This document shows positions 55,447 through 64,000 of a stretch of DNA of 64,000 bases, piece after piece. Below the pieces are notes generated by a model that saw only the letters and a list, made by a program, of their open reading frames with translations, ran no database searches and was not told where the DNA came from. Within the stretch, counting starts at the first letter, position 1. The number at the start of each line of letters is the position of its first letter. Origin of the DNA: Leptidea sinapis (Eukaryota > Arthropoda > Insecta > Lepidoptera > Pieridae); NCBI RefSeq assembly GCF_905404315.1, contig NC_066278.1, forward strand, positions 2,124,001 to 2,188,000, written 5' to 3'. Both the position numbers and the translations under genes were made by a program.

Positions 55447-55611
55447 TTGTCGTTATTTCACTTTGAAGGTGCTGTTGCTAGTGAAATTACTGGGCACATG
55501 AGACTTAATATGTTATGTGTCAAAGTGACGAAACTGCCGCTCTTTTAGGTTCAATCAAGAATCCAGAGTTGAACTTCATTATAATAAGTAGGGTATATCA
55601 CGTACCATCTC
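55447..55611 (+). repeat. family M repeat, partial and diverged
   Basis: Begins in the middle of the family (TCACTTTGAAGGTGCTGTTG, cognate of TCTGAAGGGCGCCGTAG), keeps GTGAAATTACTGGGCACATG and ends near ATATCACGTACCATCTCG. It faces the preceding minus copy. Confidence 0.7.
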
Positions 55612-56127
55612 GTGTCTCTGATAATAAAACCTAGACTTGATGTTGGCTCTTGCCTTCCTTCATACCTTTTTGCTCTTAATAGTGATTTTCATTATTATAA
55701 CACTAGAAATAAGGGATTGCTTGTAACTAATTCTAGTAGGTTTCATAAGATACATAATAGCTTTAAGGGTAAATGTATACACTTCTTTAATAAAGTCCCA
55801 GCCACTGTTCAGGCATTATCTATAAGAAAATTTAAATGTTTTATAAATAAAAATGGCTCTGTCGTAATGATGATATGTAAATGATCGGACAGCCTGGGAC
55901 TAGATTGTGATTATTTTATAGCGATAGAAATGACTGTACAATATTGTATAGTTTTATTGAAAGAGCGCAAAAAAGAGTGCTGGGAGAGTTTCTTGCGCCG
56001 CTTCTTCTCTCTCAGAGCGCCATTTGTTTCCGAAGCGGTAGTAGTATCTAGCAGTTATTAGAAATGACATCAAAAAGAATTCTAATGGAATCCATTTTGA
56101 GAAAATAAATGCCTTTTATGCCTTTTA
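55612..56127 (+). pseudogene. CR1-like LINE 3' end with RT C-terminus
   Basis: A 90-codon open frame (55612-55884) includes FHYYNTRNKGLLVTNS, FHKIHNSFKGKCIHFFNK and VPATVQALSIRKFKCFIN, the usual final segment of CR1/Jockey-like RTs. The UTR GATCGGACAGCCTGGGACTA follows, with AGAGCGCCATTTGTTTCCGA and the end ATGCCTTTTATGCCTTTTA. 5'-truncated. Sister copies: 28008-28283 and 62545-62942. Confidence 0.85.
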
Positions 56128-56494
56128 TCGTGTCGCGTAGCTTTATTTTGCGTGAGTAAACTGCCTTTATGCTTAGTTAGTATCAGTATTATAATTATTA
56201 TGACCAAATTTTCGTGACCCTTTAATATTATATACTATAATACATATATTATAATACAAGTGGATTTATACAAGTTTTTTTATATATGTCACACATAAAT
56301 AACATAAACATAAGTATATTTCAAAAATTTGTTTCATTGAAATTATTATTTAAATATTTATTTGATACGTATTTTAAGATATAAAACAAATAATTTCACT
56401 AGATTTATCTTCTTGATTAGGCGTTTATAAATACAAATAAAAATAAATTAATATAAAATGTTGAATTAGTTAGAAGATGTAGAAGAGAAGAAGA
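56128..56494. other. unassigned AT-rich DNA
   Basis: Ends in a GAAGAGAAGAAGAAG purine run beside the next repeat. Confidence 0.5.
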
Positions 56495-56584
56495 AGAGCG
56501 GCACTGCATTGTAATGGGCAGGGCGTATCAATTACCATCAGCTGAACGTCCTGCTCGTCTCGTCCCTTATTATCATAAAAAAAG
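56495..56584 (+). repeat. family M repeat, 3' end only
   Basis: GAGCGGCACTGCATTG to TTATTATCATAAAAAAA. This copy starts at the right arm of the large hairpin. Confidence 0.85.
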
Positions 56585-56696
56585 ATGACATAATTTGTAG
56601 TTTTTAATGCTTCAGAAGTAAAATTAATTTTGGATTAATGGTTTAAGATATAATTTTGATTTATAAATTGTATCTAACAAAGAAAATATATATTTA

Positions 56697-56960
56697 TTAT
56701 TCAAACAAAACAAATCTTATAACTATATTTACAATACTATGACTACATAAAATTAAAACTATCATTACGTGGAAGCGTACCAAGAATACTGACAGCATTA
56801 CCGCGTTGGATAGCAAGGCTGATCCGTTGACCGAAATAGCTGCCAGCGCTTGGGTTTCCAGAAGCCTTATTGAGGCGCGAAGATAGTATTTTGAACATTC
56901 TCCGCGCCTCTGGGCCCCACGGGCCAAGTGTCTCGACACCAAACCAAACCAAAGAAAATT
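56697..56960 (-). pseudogene. LINE RT C-terminus, 'VETLGPWGPEA' family
   Basis: The minus frame reads FGVETLGPWGPEARRMFKIL, SSRLNKASGNPSAGSYFGQR and ISLAIQRGNAVSILGTLP, the very end of a LINE protein. An AT-rich tail follows (AATAATAAATATATA). Related to the plus fragment at 26281-26640. Confidence 0.8.
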
Positions 56961-57529
56961 AAATGGAAAATGGAATATTATAATGTAGGCCAAATAAAAT
57001 GAAGATTAAGTAGTTTAAAAATATAGTTATATTTATCAGTCTTAAATAATGTACTTGGTACCGTTCTCCATTTATCATGTAAAATGAAAACAATTTTAAA
57101 ATAAAGGTAAATTTAAACATTTTGAAAATAGAACACACGCGAGTCACCAAACTGAATACGCTGAATTTATATTCGAAATAATGATTTGAAATACGAAATG
57201 CACAAGCGTTAGTGGAGGCAATATTTTCAATGCGTTAGCGAAATGTAACGCAGTGGAGCCATTAATTCATTGGATGGCCGTGGTGTCGTGAAAGCTTACA
57301 CACTTGTCGAATTCGTGATATATTGGAACATGGCTTGCGCTTCGTTAATAATGGAATAATCAAAACAGAGAATGCCTGCGGCAGCTAAAAGTAGACGCGT
57401 TTATTGAAATAGTTGCCTGACTAGTTTTGTGCACTCTTAGTTATTTTGTAATCGCTTACATTCAGAGGTATTATTAATGTTACTAGCAAGCTATCTGTTT
57501 TGAAATCATCATTTTTTTAATAGTAATTC
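56961..57529. other. unassigned DNA
   Basis: 57180-57400 is less AT-rich (ATGGCCGTGGTGTCGTGAAA) and apparently single copy. No gene supported. Confidence 0.4.
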
Positions 57530-57785
57530 ATACGCCCTGCGAATTACAATGCAGTGCCGCTCAGGATTTTCAAAATACCCAAAAATTCTGAGCGGCACTA
57601 CAACTGCGCTCGTTACCTTGAGACATAAGATGTCAAGTCACAATGGCCCAGTAATTTCACTAGCTACGGGGCCCTTCGGACCGAAACACAGTAATGCTTA
57701 CACATTACTGCTTCAAGGCGGAAATAGGCGCCGTTGTGGTACCCATAATCTAGCCGGCATCCTGTGCAAAGGAGCCTCCCACCGG
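57530..57785 (-). repeat. family M repeat
   Basis: Minus copy, 5' end at 57785 (CCGGTGGGAGGCTCC). The large hairpin arms are intact (GTGCCGCTCAG and CTGAGCGGCAC on the plus strand at about 57554 and 57588). The 3' tail past ATACGCCCTGC is missing. Confidence 0.85.
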
Positions 57786-58394
57786 TTGCTCCAATTGCTC
57801 TATGAGTATGTTCTACGGTATTCATGCTGATATTCTCCATACAAAATAATTCTTCTGGAAAGGATAATATCTACATCTAAGCCTGGATAATATCTACAGA
57901 GCAGTCGTTGAATAAAATCAAGTTCTTTTTTAGGCATGCGTTATATAGGTTTATTTCATCATTGTGTGACGATTGGCAGACGAATTAAAAAGTTTTTATG
58001 TCAAGGAAATCCACTCTTCCTTAAAATTTTGATACAAAAAACACATAAATCGACATAGTTTTTTAGTAGAATCAGGGGAATACGAAACGTTGATTTGGTC
58101 AAGTATTTGAAGCCATAAGTCAAAGCTGCAGTTATTCCTATGGTGGGATAAGGATAGCTACTAAACGAAGGATCAAAGATTTCCCCTATCTTTGATCTCC
58201 ACTCTTTGGTGATATTTCCAGTCCTATTTGGTCGCGTATTTAGGTGTCTAAACCACACCTAAACATGAGACTCTTATGATAAAGATATATACGAATGCAG
58301 TGTTTTGCTCTCTCAAAATAATAATATTAATTTAAGCCTTTATTCAGATAGTATCATTTTCATATATACTTACAAACTATCCTTAACTATGTAT
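57786..58394. other. unassigned DNA with an unrecognised ORF
   Basis: The minus frame 58258-58001 (85 codons; NRTGNITKEWRSKIGEIFDP, SFSSYPYPTIGITAALTYGF) has a gene-like composition but no family I can name. It may be part of a decayed element. Confidence 0.3.
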
Positions 58395-58795
58395 CTATCA
58401 CTATCTGGTTGTCTATTGACAAAGGCCTCTTCCAACTTCTTCCACTCTTTTCTATCTTTATCTAACCTGTACCATGTCTTGCCTGCTATCGTCCTAAGTT
58501 CGTCTGACTATCTCCTGTATTGTCTCCCCGGTTTCCTTTTTAAGTTTCTGGGATACCAGTCTGTGATACATTTGCTCCATTTTCTATAACCCGAAGTGTG
58601 TGTCCCGTCCAGCGCCATTTAAATTTTCTTATAGCATTAGTGAAATTAGTGATGTTTGTTTTCTCTCTTAAGTCTGTGTTTCGAACTTTATGTGTTTTAT
58701 TAATATTCAGCATACTCCTCTCCATGGCTCTTTGGCAAGTCTCTAGTTTTTTAATCTGTCTTTGCGTAGGCGACCAAGTCTGACAACCGTAGAAT
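58395..58795 (-). pseudogene. RTE-like LINE C-terminal fragment
   Basis: The minus strand reads FYGCQTWSPTQRQIKKLETC, QRAMERSMLNINKTHKVRNT, DLREKTNITNFTNAI and KFKWRWTGHTLRV, typical of the RTE segment after the RT (MERSMLGI, KWRWAGH-like). It then continues in other frames with DDSRQ and WKKLEEAF-like pieces. Diverged from the RTE copy at 50885-51915, so a different lineage. Confidence 0.75.
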
Positions 58796-59421
58796 ATCTC
58801 TCAAAATATGAATTACTGAACATGTAAGTGACCTAATTATAAAAATAACAGCATTTTTTAAAATTAATGCAATAAGAAAATACATGATAAAACAAAATAC
58901 TAGTAAGAACCATTCATTAGGATATCGATGTAAATTACGACCAAATCCAAATATTGGAGTACAGGTAAATGAACAATTATCGAAATACCATTCCGATATC
59001 AGATCAAGTGGAAATCATTTAAAAGGCAATCGTTCATATTAAATTAAATGGCGAACTATTACATAATAGACAATGCTCCAATTAACGGTATCTGGCGAGC
59101 GATGGGATATTGCTCGTAAATTAATGAAAGCCGTTGTAAGACAAATGTACCGGCTACCGGACCTCGGCGGCGCACGCAGCCGCTTACTCTACTGGAAGTG
59201 AAATTACCGCTTCCATGAACCGTTCTAGAACATTGTACTGGAAAAGGCGAAGGTAATTTGAATTGAATTTATTGCAGTGCTGTTCTCACGAAACTTTTTT
59301 CTACAGAATATCAAACTTTGGAACGACCTTACTTTCGAAGTATTTCCAGTGACTGAAAAATAGCCCGAGATGTCTGGTGTTACAGAAGAATATTGGCAGC
59401 GGTGATCTTTTATCACCAGGT
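58796..59421. other. unassigned DNA
   Basis: 59090-59225 is GC-richer (CCGGACCTCGGCGGCGCACG) and apparently single copy. No gene supported. Confidence 0.4.
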
Positions 59422-59434
59422 GGCCTGGAGGATC
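59422..59434 (+). repeat. target-site duplication, left copy
   Basis: GGCCTGGAGGATC, identical to 60929-60941. Confidence 0.85.
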
Positions 59435-60928
59435 TATTCTATTCTATTCTATTCTTCCTACTGTGGCTTCTGTGGAAGATATACCACAGATTTGCCAGAA
59501 TCACGTTAGATTAGACTACCAAGCTTTGAGTATGTGTCTTCTAAGTTTAACGGTAATAATCGGTGTTCAGATTACATAAAGTTTAATTTTCTAATAATAT
59601 CTGAAACAAATAATATACATGCTTGTAAGACTATAAATGACATACACAAATAGAAATACTTAAATAATTAATTAATATAAGTACTAAATAATATTTACAA
59701 CTTAATCTTATTTATTTTAATATATTTACACAAAATATTTACAAAAGGAGTGTAAACTAGGGAGAGGAGACATTTAACGGAGTTTGGACGGGGGACTTCA
59801 GCGGGTATATAATTGTGCAGAGAAGATTGCATTAAGGGACAACTAAAGAATAAATGATCCATGTTTCCCTCATCAAGGCCACAATCACATAGAGAATGAT
59901 CCCTAATTCTAAGTTTTGCTAGAAAGACTGGAGTGCAGGCATGGTTTAAGCGTAAGCGGCATATAGTTGAGATTATTGTTTTATTATGAATCCTACATTT
60001 TGAGAACCAAGGTTTTTGAGGAATTTCTGGTTGGAGTTCTTCATAAAATTTGCCTTTTAAAGTTTTGGAAACTTGCCAAATGTTTGACCAACTCTCATAC
60101 ATCTTGGGTTTCAGGGTAGAGCACAAGTCATGAGTGAATATTTCTGAATACTGAAAGGAACCTGAATGAGCAGCTGATCTAGCACAGGCATCTGCATTTT
60201 CATTACCAGAGATGCCCATGTGACCTGGAATCCAAGCTAAAACTATGTTAATTTTGAGTTCATAGCACTCTTTCAAAGTTTCTCTTATTTTGAGAATGAT
60301 GGGAAACTGACTTTTTGTCTTAAACGGATTTGAGAGAATTGATTGGAGGCAACTTTTAGAGTCTGAAAGGATAATAGAATTGTTCATGTTGTGAGACTTA
60401 ACAAATAGAATAGCTTCAAGAATGGCGATTGATTCCCCTGTAAACACAGAAGTGGTGGGTGGGCAGCTATAACTCAGTATAATTCTTGTTGAGGGAATCC
60501 ATACTGCAGCTCCAACCGAACTCATGTCTGTTTTTGAAGCATCCGTGTAGATTTTATACCAATGTCGAAAATCTGAGTCCATTATATGAGAAAAAGTTTT
60601 ATTTGCTTCTATAGAAAACTTATCAACACCTAAGTCTAAAATTACTGAGGGTTGGAAAGTAAGAGCATTGAAAGGCATAGAAAATAAAGGCAATTTAGAA
60701 TATTGAAAGAGAGGGTTAGAGAGCTGAGAAAATAAAAGGTAACTATTTATAACGCAAGGTCTTTTGTCTTCAGGTACAATATTATTATCATTGTATAAAA
60801 CAGCTAATTGTTCTGATTTTTGGAGTAAGGGATGAGCTCGGCAGCCAGCTAGTTTAAAGAAAAATTTATTGGCAAGGAATTGTCTACGTAGTGAGAGGGG
60901 AGGATCCACACATTCTACTTGCATTGCA
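59435..60928 (-). mobile_element. I-type LINE, 5'-truncated, with 13-bp target duplications (1,494 bp)
   Basis: The element lies between two copies of GGCCTGGAGGATC. Its minus-strand 3' end is a simple tail of AATAG units (59435-59453), not poly(A), and its 5' end cuts into ORF2 at the start of the C-terminal region. Only the post-RT segment, RNase H, Cys-rich end and a 260-bp UTR were copied, a normal outcome of incomplete target-primed reverse transcription. Confidence 0.88.
59695..60924 (-). pseudogene. I-type LINE ORF2 C-terminus with RNase H
   Basis: A 409-codon frame, uninterrupted but lacking endonuclease and RT. It starts MQVECVDPPLSLRRQFLANK, the region after the RT thumb. The RNase H has D in YKIYTDASKT, E in FTGESIAILEAI, D in IILSDSKSCL and H/D in WIPGHMGISGNENADACA. 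All four acidic/His positions are kept. A later Cys/His cluster (CDCGLDEGNMDHLFFSC) is the putative nucleic-acid-binding end. The open frame suggests a fairly young insertion, but without RT it cannot move and the ATG is fortuitous. Diverged from the RNase H of the LINE at 37685-42411. Confidence 0.88.
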
Positions 60929-60941
60929 GGCCTGGAGGATC
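60929..60941 (+). repeat. target-site duplication, right copy
   Basis: GGCCTGGAGGATC, identical to 59422-59434. Confidence 0.85.
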
Positions 60942-62544
60942 GTTGGTTGACATAATACTAACAAAACTATAATGTTATTAATTTCAGGGTACGTATTCAA
61001 AAACCAAATAGAATGTTATATTGAATTTATCAAGAAATTAAACCATTAAAATATAATATCATACATAGGGTTTTATAAAAAGATAATTAGATATTTACGA
61101 GTATAATTATTAAAATAAATAAATAATTTTTGAAAATTAACATTAAATACTTTCCCAAATTTTCGCTATGTTTTCGTGTCTAAATGTAAATAATAATTAA
61201 TAATATAGAAAAAATATAATTTGTTCCGTCTAGGTGAGATAATTCAATGTTACTAGTAAATCCATTCCTGTGGAAATCAATTTCTCCTCAGACCGGACTA
61301 GAACAAGTTTTAATTAAGGCAAATATCTCACAGAATTGCGATGTGGACATTCCCTAATAGTGTTTAGCCGAGGATAATGAAAAGCGTGTAATATCACCAC
61401 AAATTATGAAACGACCTCAAATTGTGATTGCTCAGTTACAGAATTAATGACAAATTGTATTCTTTGATTAAATAAGGTCTAGAAGTAGAGGTAGACCCTA
61501 TAGAATCACTTTCGTGGAGAGTATCTTAGCTACAGTTTATTTATACAAATGTATACCCTATCTCCTTCCTGGATGTTGCCTTCAGATCCGTCGTTTTCAA
61601 TAGTAATAGTTAACTGTAGACATTTAACTGTTGTTTACTTTTGTAATGTAATAACTACTCACCACAGTTAAAAACATTTCAAAACGTTTCATTCTTACCG
61701 TTATGATCTGATTAATTTTGAAAATTGCCAGATAAATTTAAAAAGTTTAAAGTTAAAAAAGCAATAGGTTTGCATTTATTCTCTTACTATGCAAAGGAAA
61801 TGCAATTAATTCTACTGACCATTCTCAACATGCGTTTCACAGTAGATCTATCCAACAAGAAACCTGCCAGAGATTTTTATTCGACATTTGTTGATAAAGC
61901 TCTACCTTAAATTTAAATTAAAAATGTATTATTTAATAATATGAATGTAATCACTTTGAATTGTCATGCTTAGACATATTTTTTTTTATTTTATTATATT
62001 TAATTGTGGCAATTGCCTGTTTCGTATTTAGTCATACTCGACCTGAAATTGCCTATTTCTCGGCCTTTGCAATAATGTACTATTATTTATTGCGACAAGA
62101 ATCTGACAATTTAACGATAACTATCTTTAATATAATAAACATTATATTTAAGACAAAAACATCATAAGCTGTTTGTGACTCCTCCCAGGCATTTTTCTCC
62201 TGTGGAAGATTTGTATATTCCTGGTTCAGTGTATTAGACATGGATGTTTGTGATTGTTGATGATTTTTGTGAGGATCACCCTGGAAGGAAGGAACATCTG
62301 AAGGTTCGAAAGCTCTCGATGAATGCTACTTTGTAGATTGGCCTCGTGAAATGTTAAAATACATAGTGGAGGACAGTCATTGGCTACATATTATATTGTC
62401 ACCAGTGACCAGGGTAAATTGCATTCAACCAGTGAAATGGGTCTCCTTATTTTTGAAAATTTCCCAAGGTAGTTAAGTAACGACAAAGTATTGATAAGAA
62501 AATGGTTAATTCTATTTCCGCAAATCGTAACATTACACTACATA
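60942..62544. other. unassigned AT-rich DNA
   Basis: 1.6 kb. Plus ORFs 61725-61910 (MPDKFKKFKVKKAIGLHLFS...) and 61961-62167 (hydrophobic) match no family I can name. Confidence 0.4.
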
Positions 62545-62942
62545 TCATTAGATACATAATACCTTTAAGGGTAAATGCATACACTTCTATAATAAAGTCC
62601 CAGCCACTGTTCAGGCATTATCTATAAATAAATATAAATGTTTTATAAAAAAAATGGCTCTGTCGTAAATCCTATTACTCCACTGCTGAATATCTAAATG
62701 ATCGGTCAGCCTGGGACTAGATTGTGATTATTTTATAGCTATAGAAATGACTGTACAATATTGTATATTTTTATTGAAAAGAGCGCAAAAAAAGAATGCT
62801 GGGAGAGTTTCTTGCGCCGCTTCTTCTCTCTCAGAGCGCCATTTGTTACCGAAGCGGTAGTAGTATCTAGTAGTTATTAGAAATGACATCAAAATGAATT
62901 CTAAATCAATTTTGAGAAAATAAATGCCTTTTATGCCTTTTT
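62545..62942 (+). pseudogene. CR1-like LINE 3' end
   Basis: Same family as 55612-56127. The coding remnant (ATACCTTTAAGGGTAAATGC, CCAGCCACTGTTCAGGCATT) is more broken, and the UTR and the ATGCCTTTTATGCCTTTT end are intact. It keeps AATCCTATTACTCCACTGCTGAATATCTAAATG between ORF and UTR in part, which the copy at 55612 lacks. Confidence 0.8.
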
Positions 62943-64000
62943 ACAATAACGCTCAACTAAAGTATAGTTTTTGCAGTTTACTGTGTAAATATGTGCTTGC
63001 CCAGAGTTAAAAAAAATGCGATAAACGTCTTAGTAGCAAATTTATCACGTCTCAAGACAACGCGTCCTCACACTCTGCTAGAGTAACGGATGAGGTTTTG
63101 AAGGCCTCAACTGAGGACTGATCCACCGAGCAGTCCGGAACGTGCACTTACTTAAATATTAGGAAATTGACTTGAGATGTTCTACCTAAAATATGTATGT
63201 ATATGTGTATATAATATCCTTGTATGTGAGTTGTTGACGCGTTACCTAGATACACGGGCTTCGTCCACACATTTTGGTCCACAATTAAATTTGTATATTT
63301 TATCCTAGAAGTCAGGAATATCACTTAAAGTCTCATTGTTTATGTTTACTAACTGAAATAACTGATCAAATTCGCATACAAAATCTAAAACACAACCAAA
63401 AATATGTATACTTAGTCAAAATCCTTACATTTGTGAATACTGCTTAGAAGCCCCGTTGCAATTGATTACTTAAAAATTCCTACCATCCTGTAAAATTTGC
63501 AGTTATATGTTAAAACGAGTTAATATTCGCATATATTTATACTTAAATCCCTTATAATGAATCACAAGCATGCTTACGCAAAGTATTTTCTCTCCCCTCA
63601 CGGAGTTCGTCATTAGGAGTGGGCACGCAAAGGGAAATTATCCTTCCTTAACCCTCCAGAAGGCGTTAACTGGCACCTCAGAAGAGAGCACTTGGCTACG
63701 ATTACTTTATTATTCGAATTAGAACAATTTTTCTTGTTGGAAATATTCTTTTAAGCGGGCCTTTGCAATAAATATTCTTGAGGGTTTCTCGGTTAGAATA
63801 TTAACACCTCATTGATTGATTTTCTAAGAAGTTTGATATTTATTGTGTTTTAGTTGCAATAAGAAGTTTATTAATGACTTATTTTAACTGTTTATTTGAT
63901 TATGATTTTAAGCGTGTGTCACTAAAAGTGTTGAACGGAACAATTTTCTATTACAAAGTTGTACTACGCAATGATAGAATGTAAATCCCAACATAAATAT
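62943..64000. other. unassigned DNA to window end
   Basis: Apparently single copy. Less AT-rich patches are at 63055-63150 and 63540-63670. No gene, RNA or repeat recognised. Confidence 0.4.

Noticed and set aside
61725..62167. two short plus ORFs (MPDKFKKFKV..., MSCLDIFFFI...)
   Set aside because: No recognisable family; the second is a low-complexity hydrophobic frame.
1..64000. CRISPR arrays, operons, bacterial genes, viral genomes
   Set aside because: No regularly spaced repeats, no compact coding, no viral gene sets; the window is eukaryotic repeat-rich DNA.

Overview
This window looks like non-coding nuclear DNA from a moth or butterfly. It is AT-rich and dense in transposable elements. 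The repeat types match what I know of Lepidoptera: Jockey, CR1, RTE and I/LOA-group non-LTR retrotransposons, Helitron-like elements ending in CTAG, tRNA-derived SINEs, and one Tc1 element. The lepidopteran assignment rests on recognising these families, not on a host gene. I found no intact host gene and no RNA gene, CRISPR array, operon or origin. The only host-exon candidate is a 129-nt stretch at 43861-43989 ending in a perfect GTAAGT donor. Every long ORF lies in a decayed mobile element.

Layout. 1-1799: 3' part of a Jockey-clade LINE with structured 3' UTR and poly(A). 2336-3301: three Helitron-like elements, two of them 200-bp copies joined head to tail. 3298-12157: a direct duplication of a ~3.6-kb unit (copies 3298-6919 and 8490-12157) with a 1,570-bp Tc1 transposon exactly at the junction. 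13021-17421: a near-complete minus-strand CR1-type LINE whose ORF1 has a PHD-type zinc finger, a coiled coil and an FP-like C-terminal domain. 17470-36180: mostly unrecognised AT-rich DNA sprinkled with SINEs, LINE 3' ends, Helitron-like elements and one MITE. 36181-37648: a Helitron carrying fragments of a Rep/helicase-type protein. 37685-42411: a minus-strand RNase H-bearing LINE with 12-bp target duplications, inserted in a repeat whose uninterrupted paralogue is near 34640-34790. 43861-44303: candidate exon followed by a 146-bp tandem duplication. 44854-58795: many short LINE, SINE and hairpin-repeat copies. 59435-60928: a 5'-truncated I-type LINE with 13-bp target duplications. 62545-62945: another CR1-like 3' end.

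The most frequent repeat is a ~0.3-kb family (called 'family M' here) present in at least 16 copies, on both strands. Its full-length copies share a 5' end near CCAGTGGGAGGCTCC and a short A-rich 3' tail, and carry two hairpins.

The elements form a record of nested insertion and recombination rather than a working pathway. The clearest case is the Tc1-bounded duplication, which has exactly the structure expected of crossing-over between two Tc1 copies at different sites on the two parental chromosomes.
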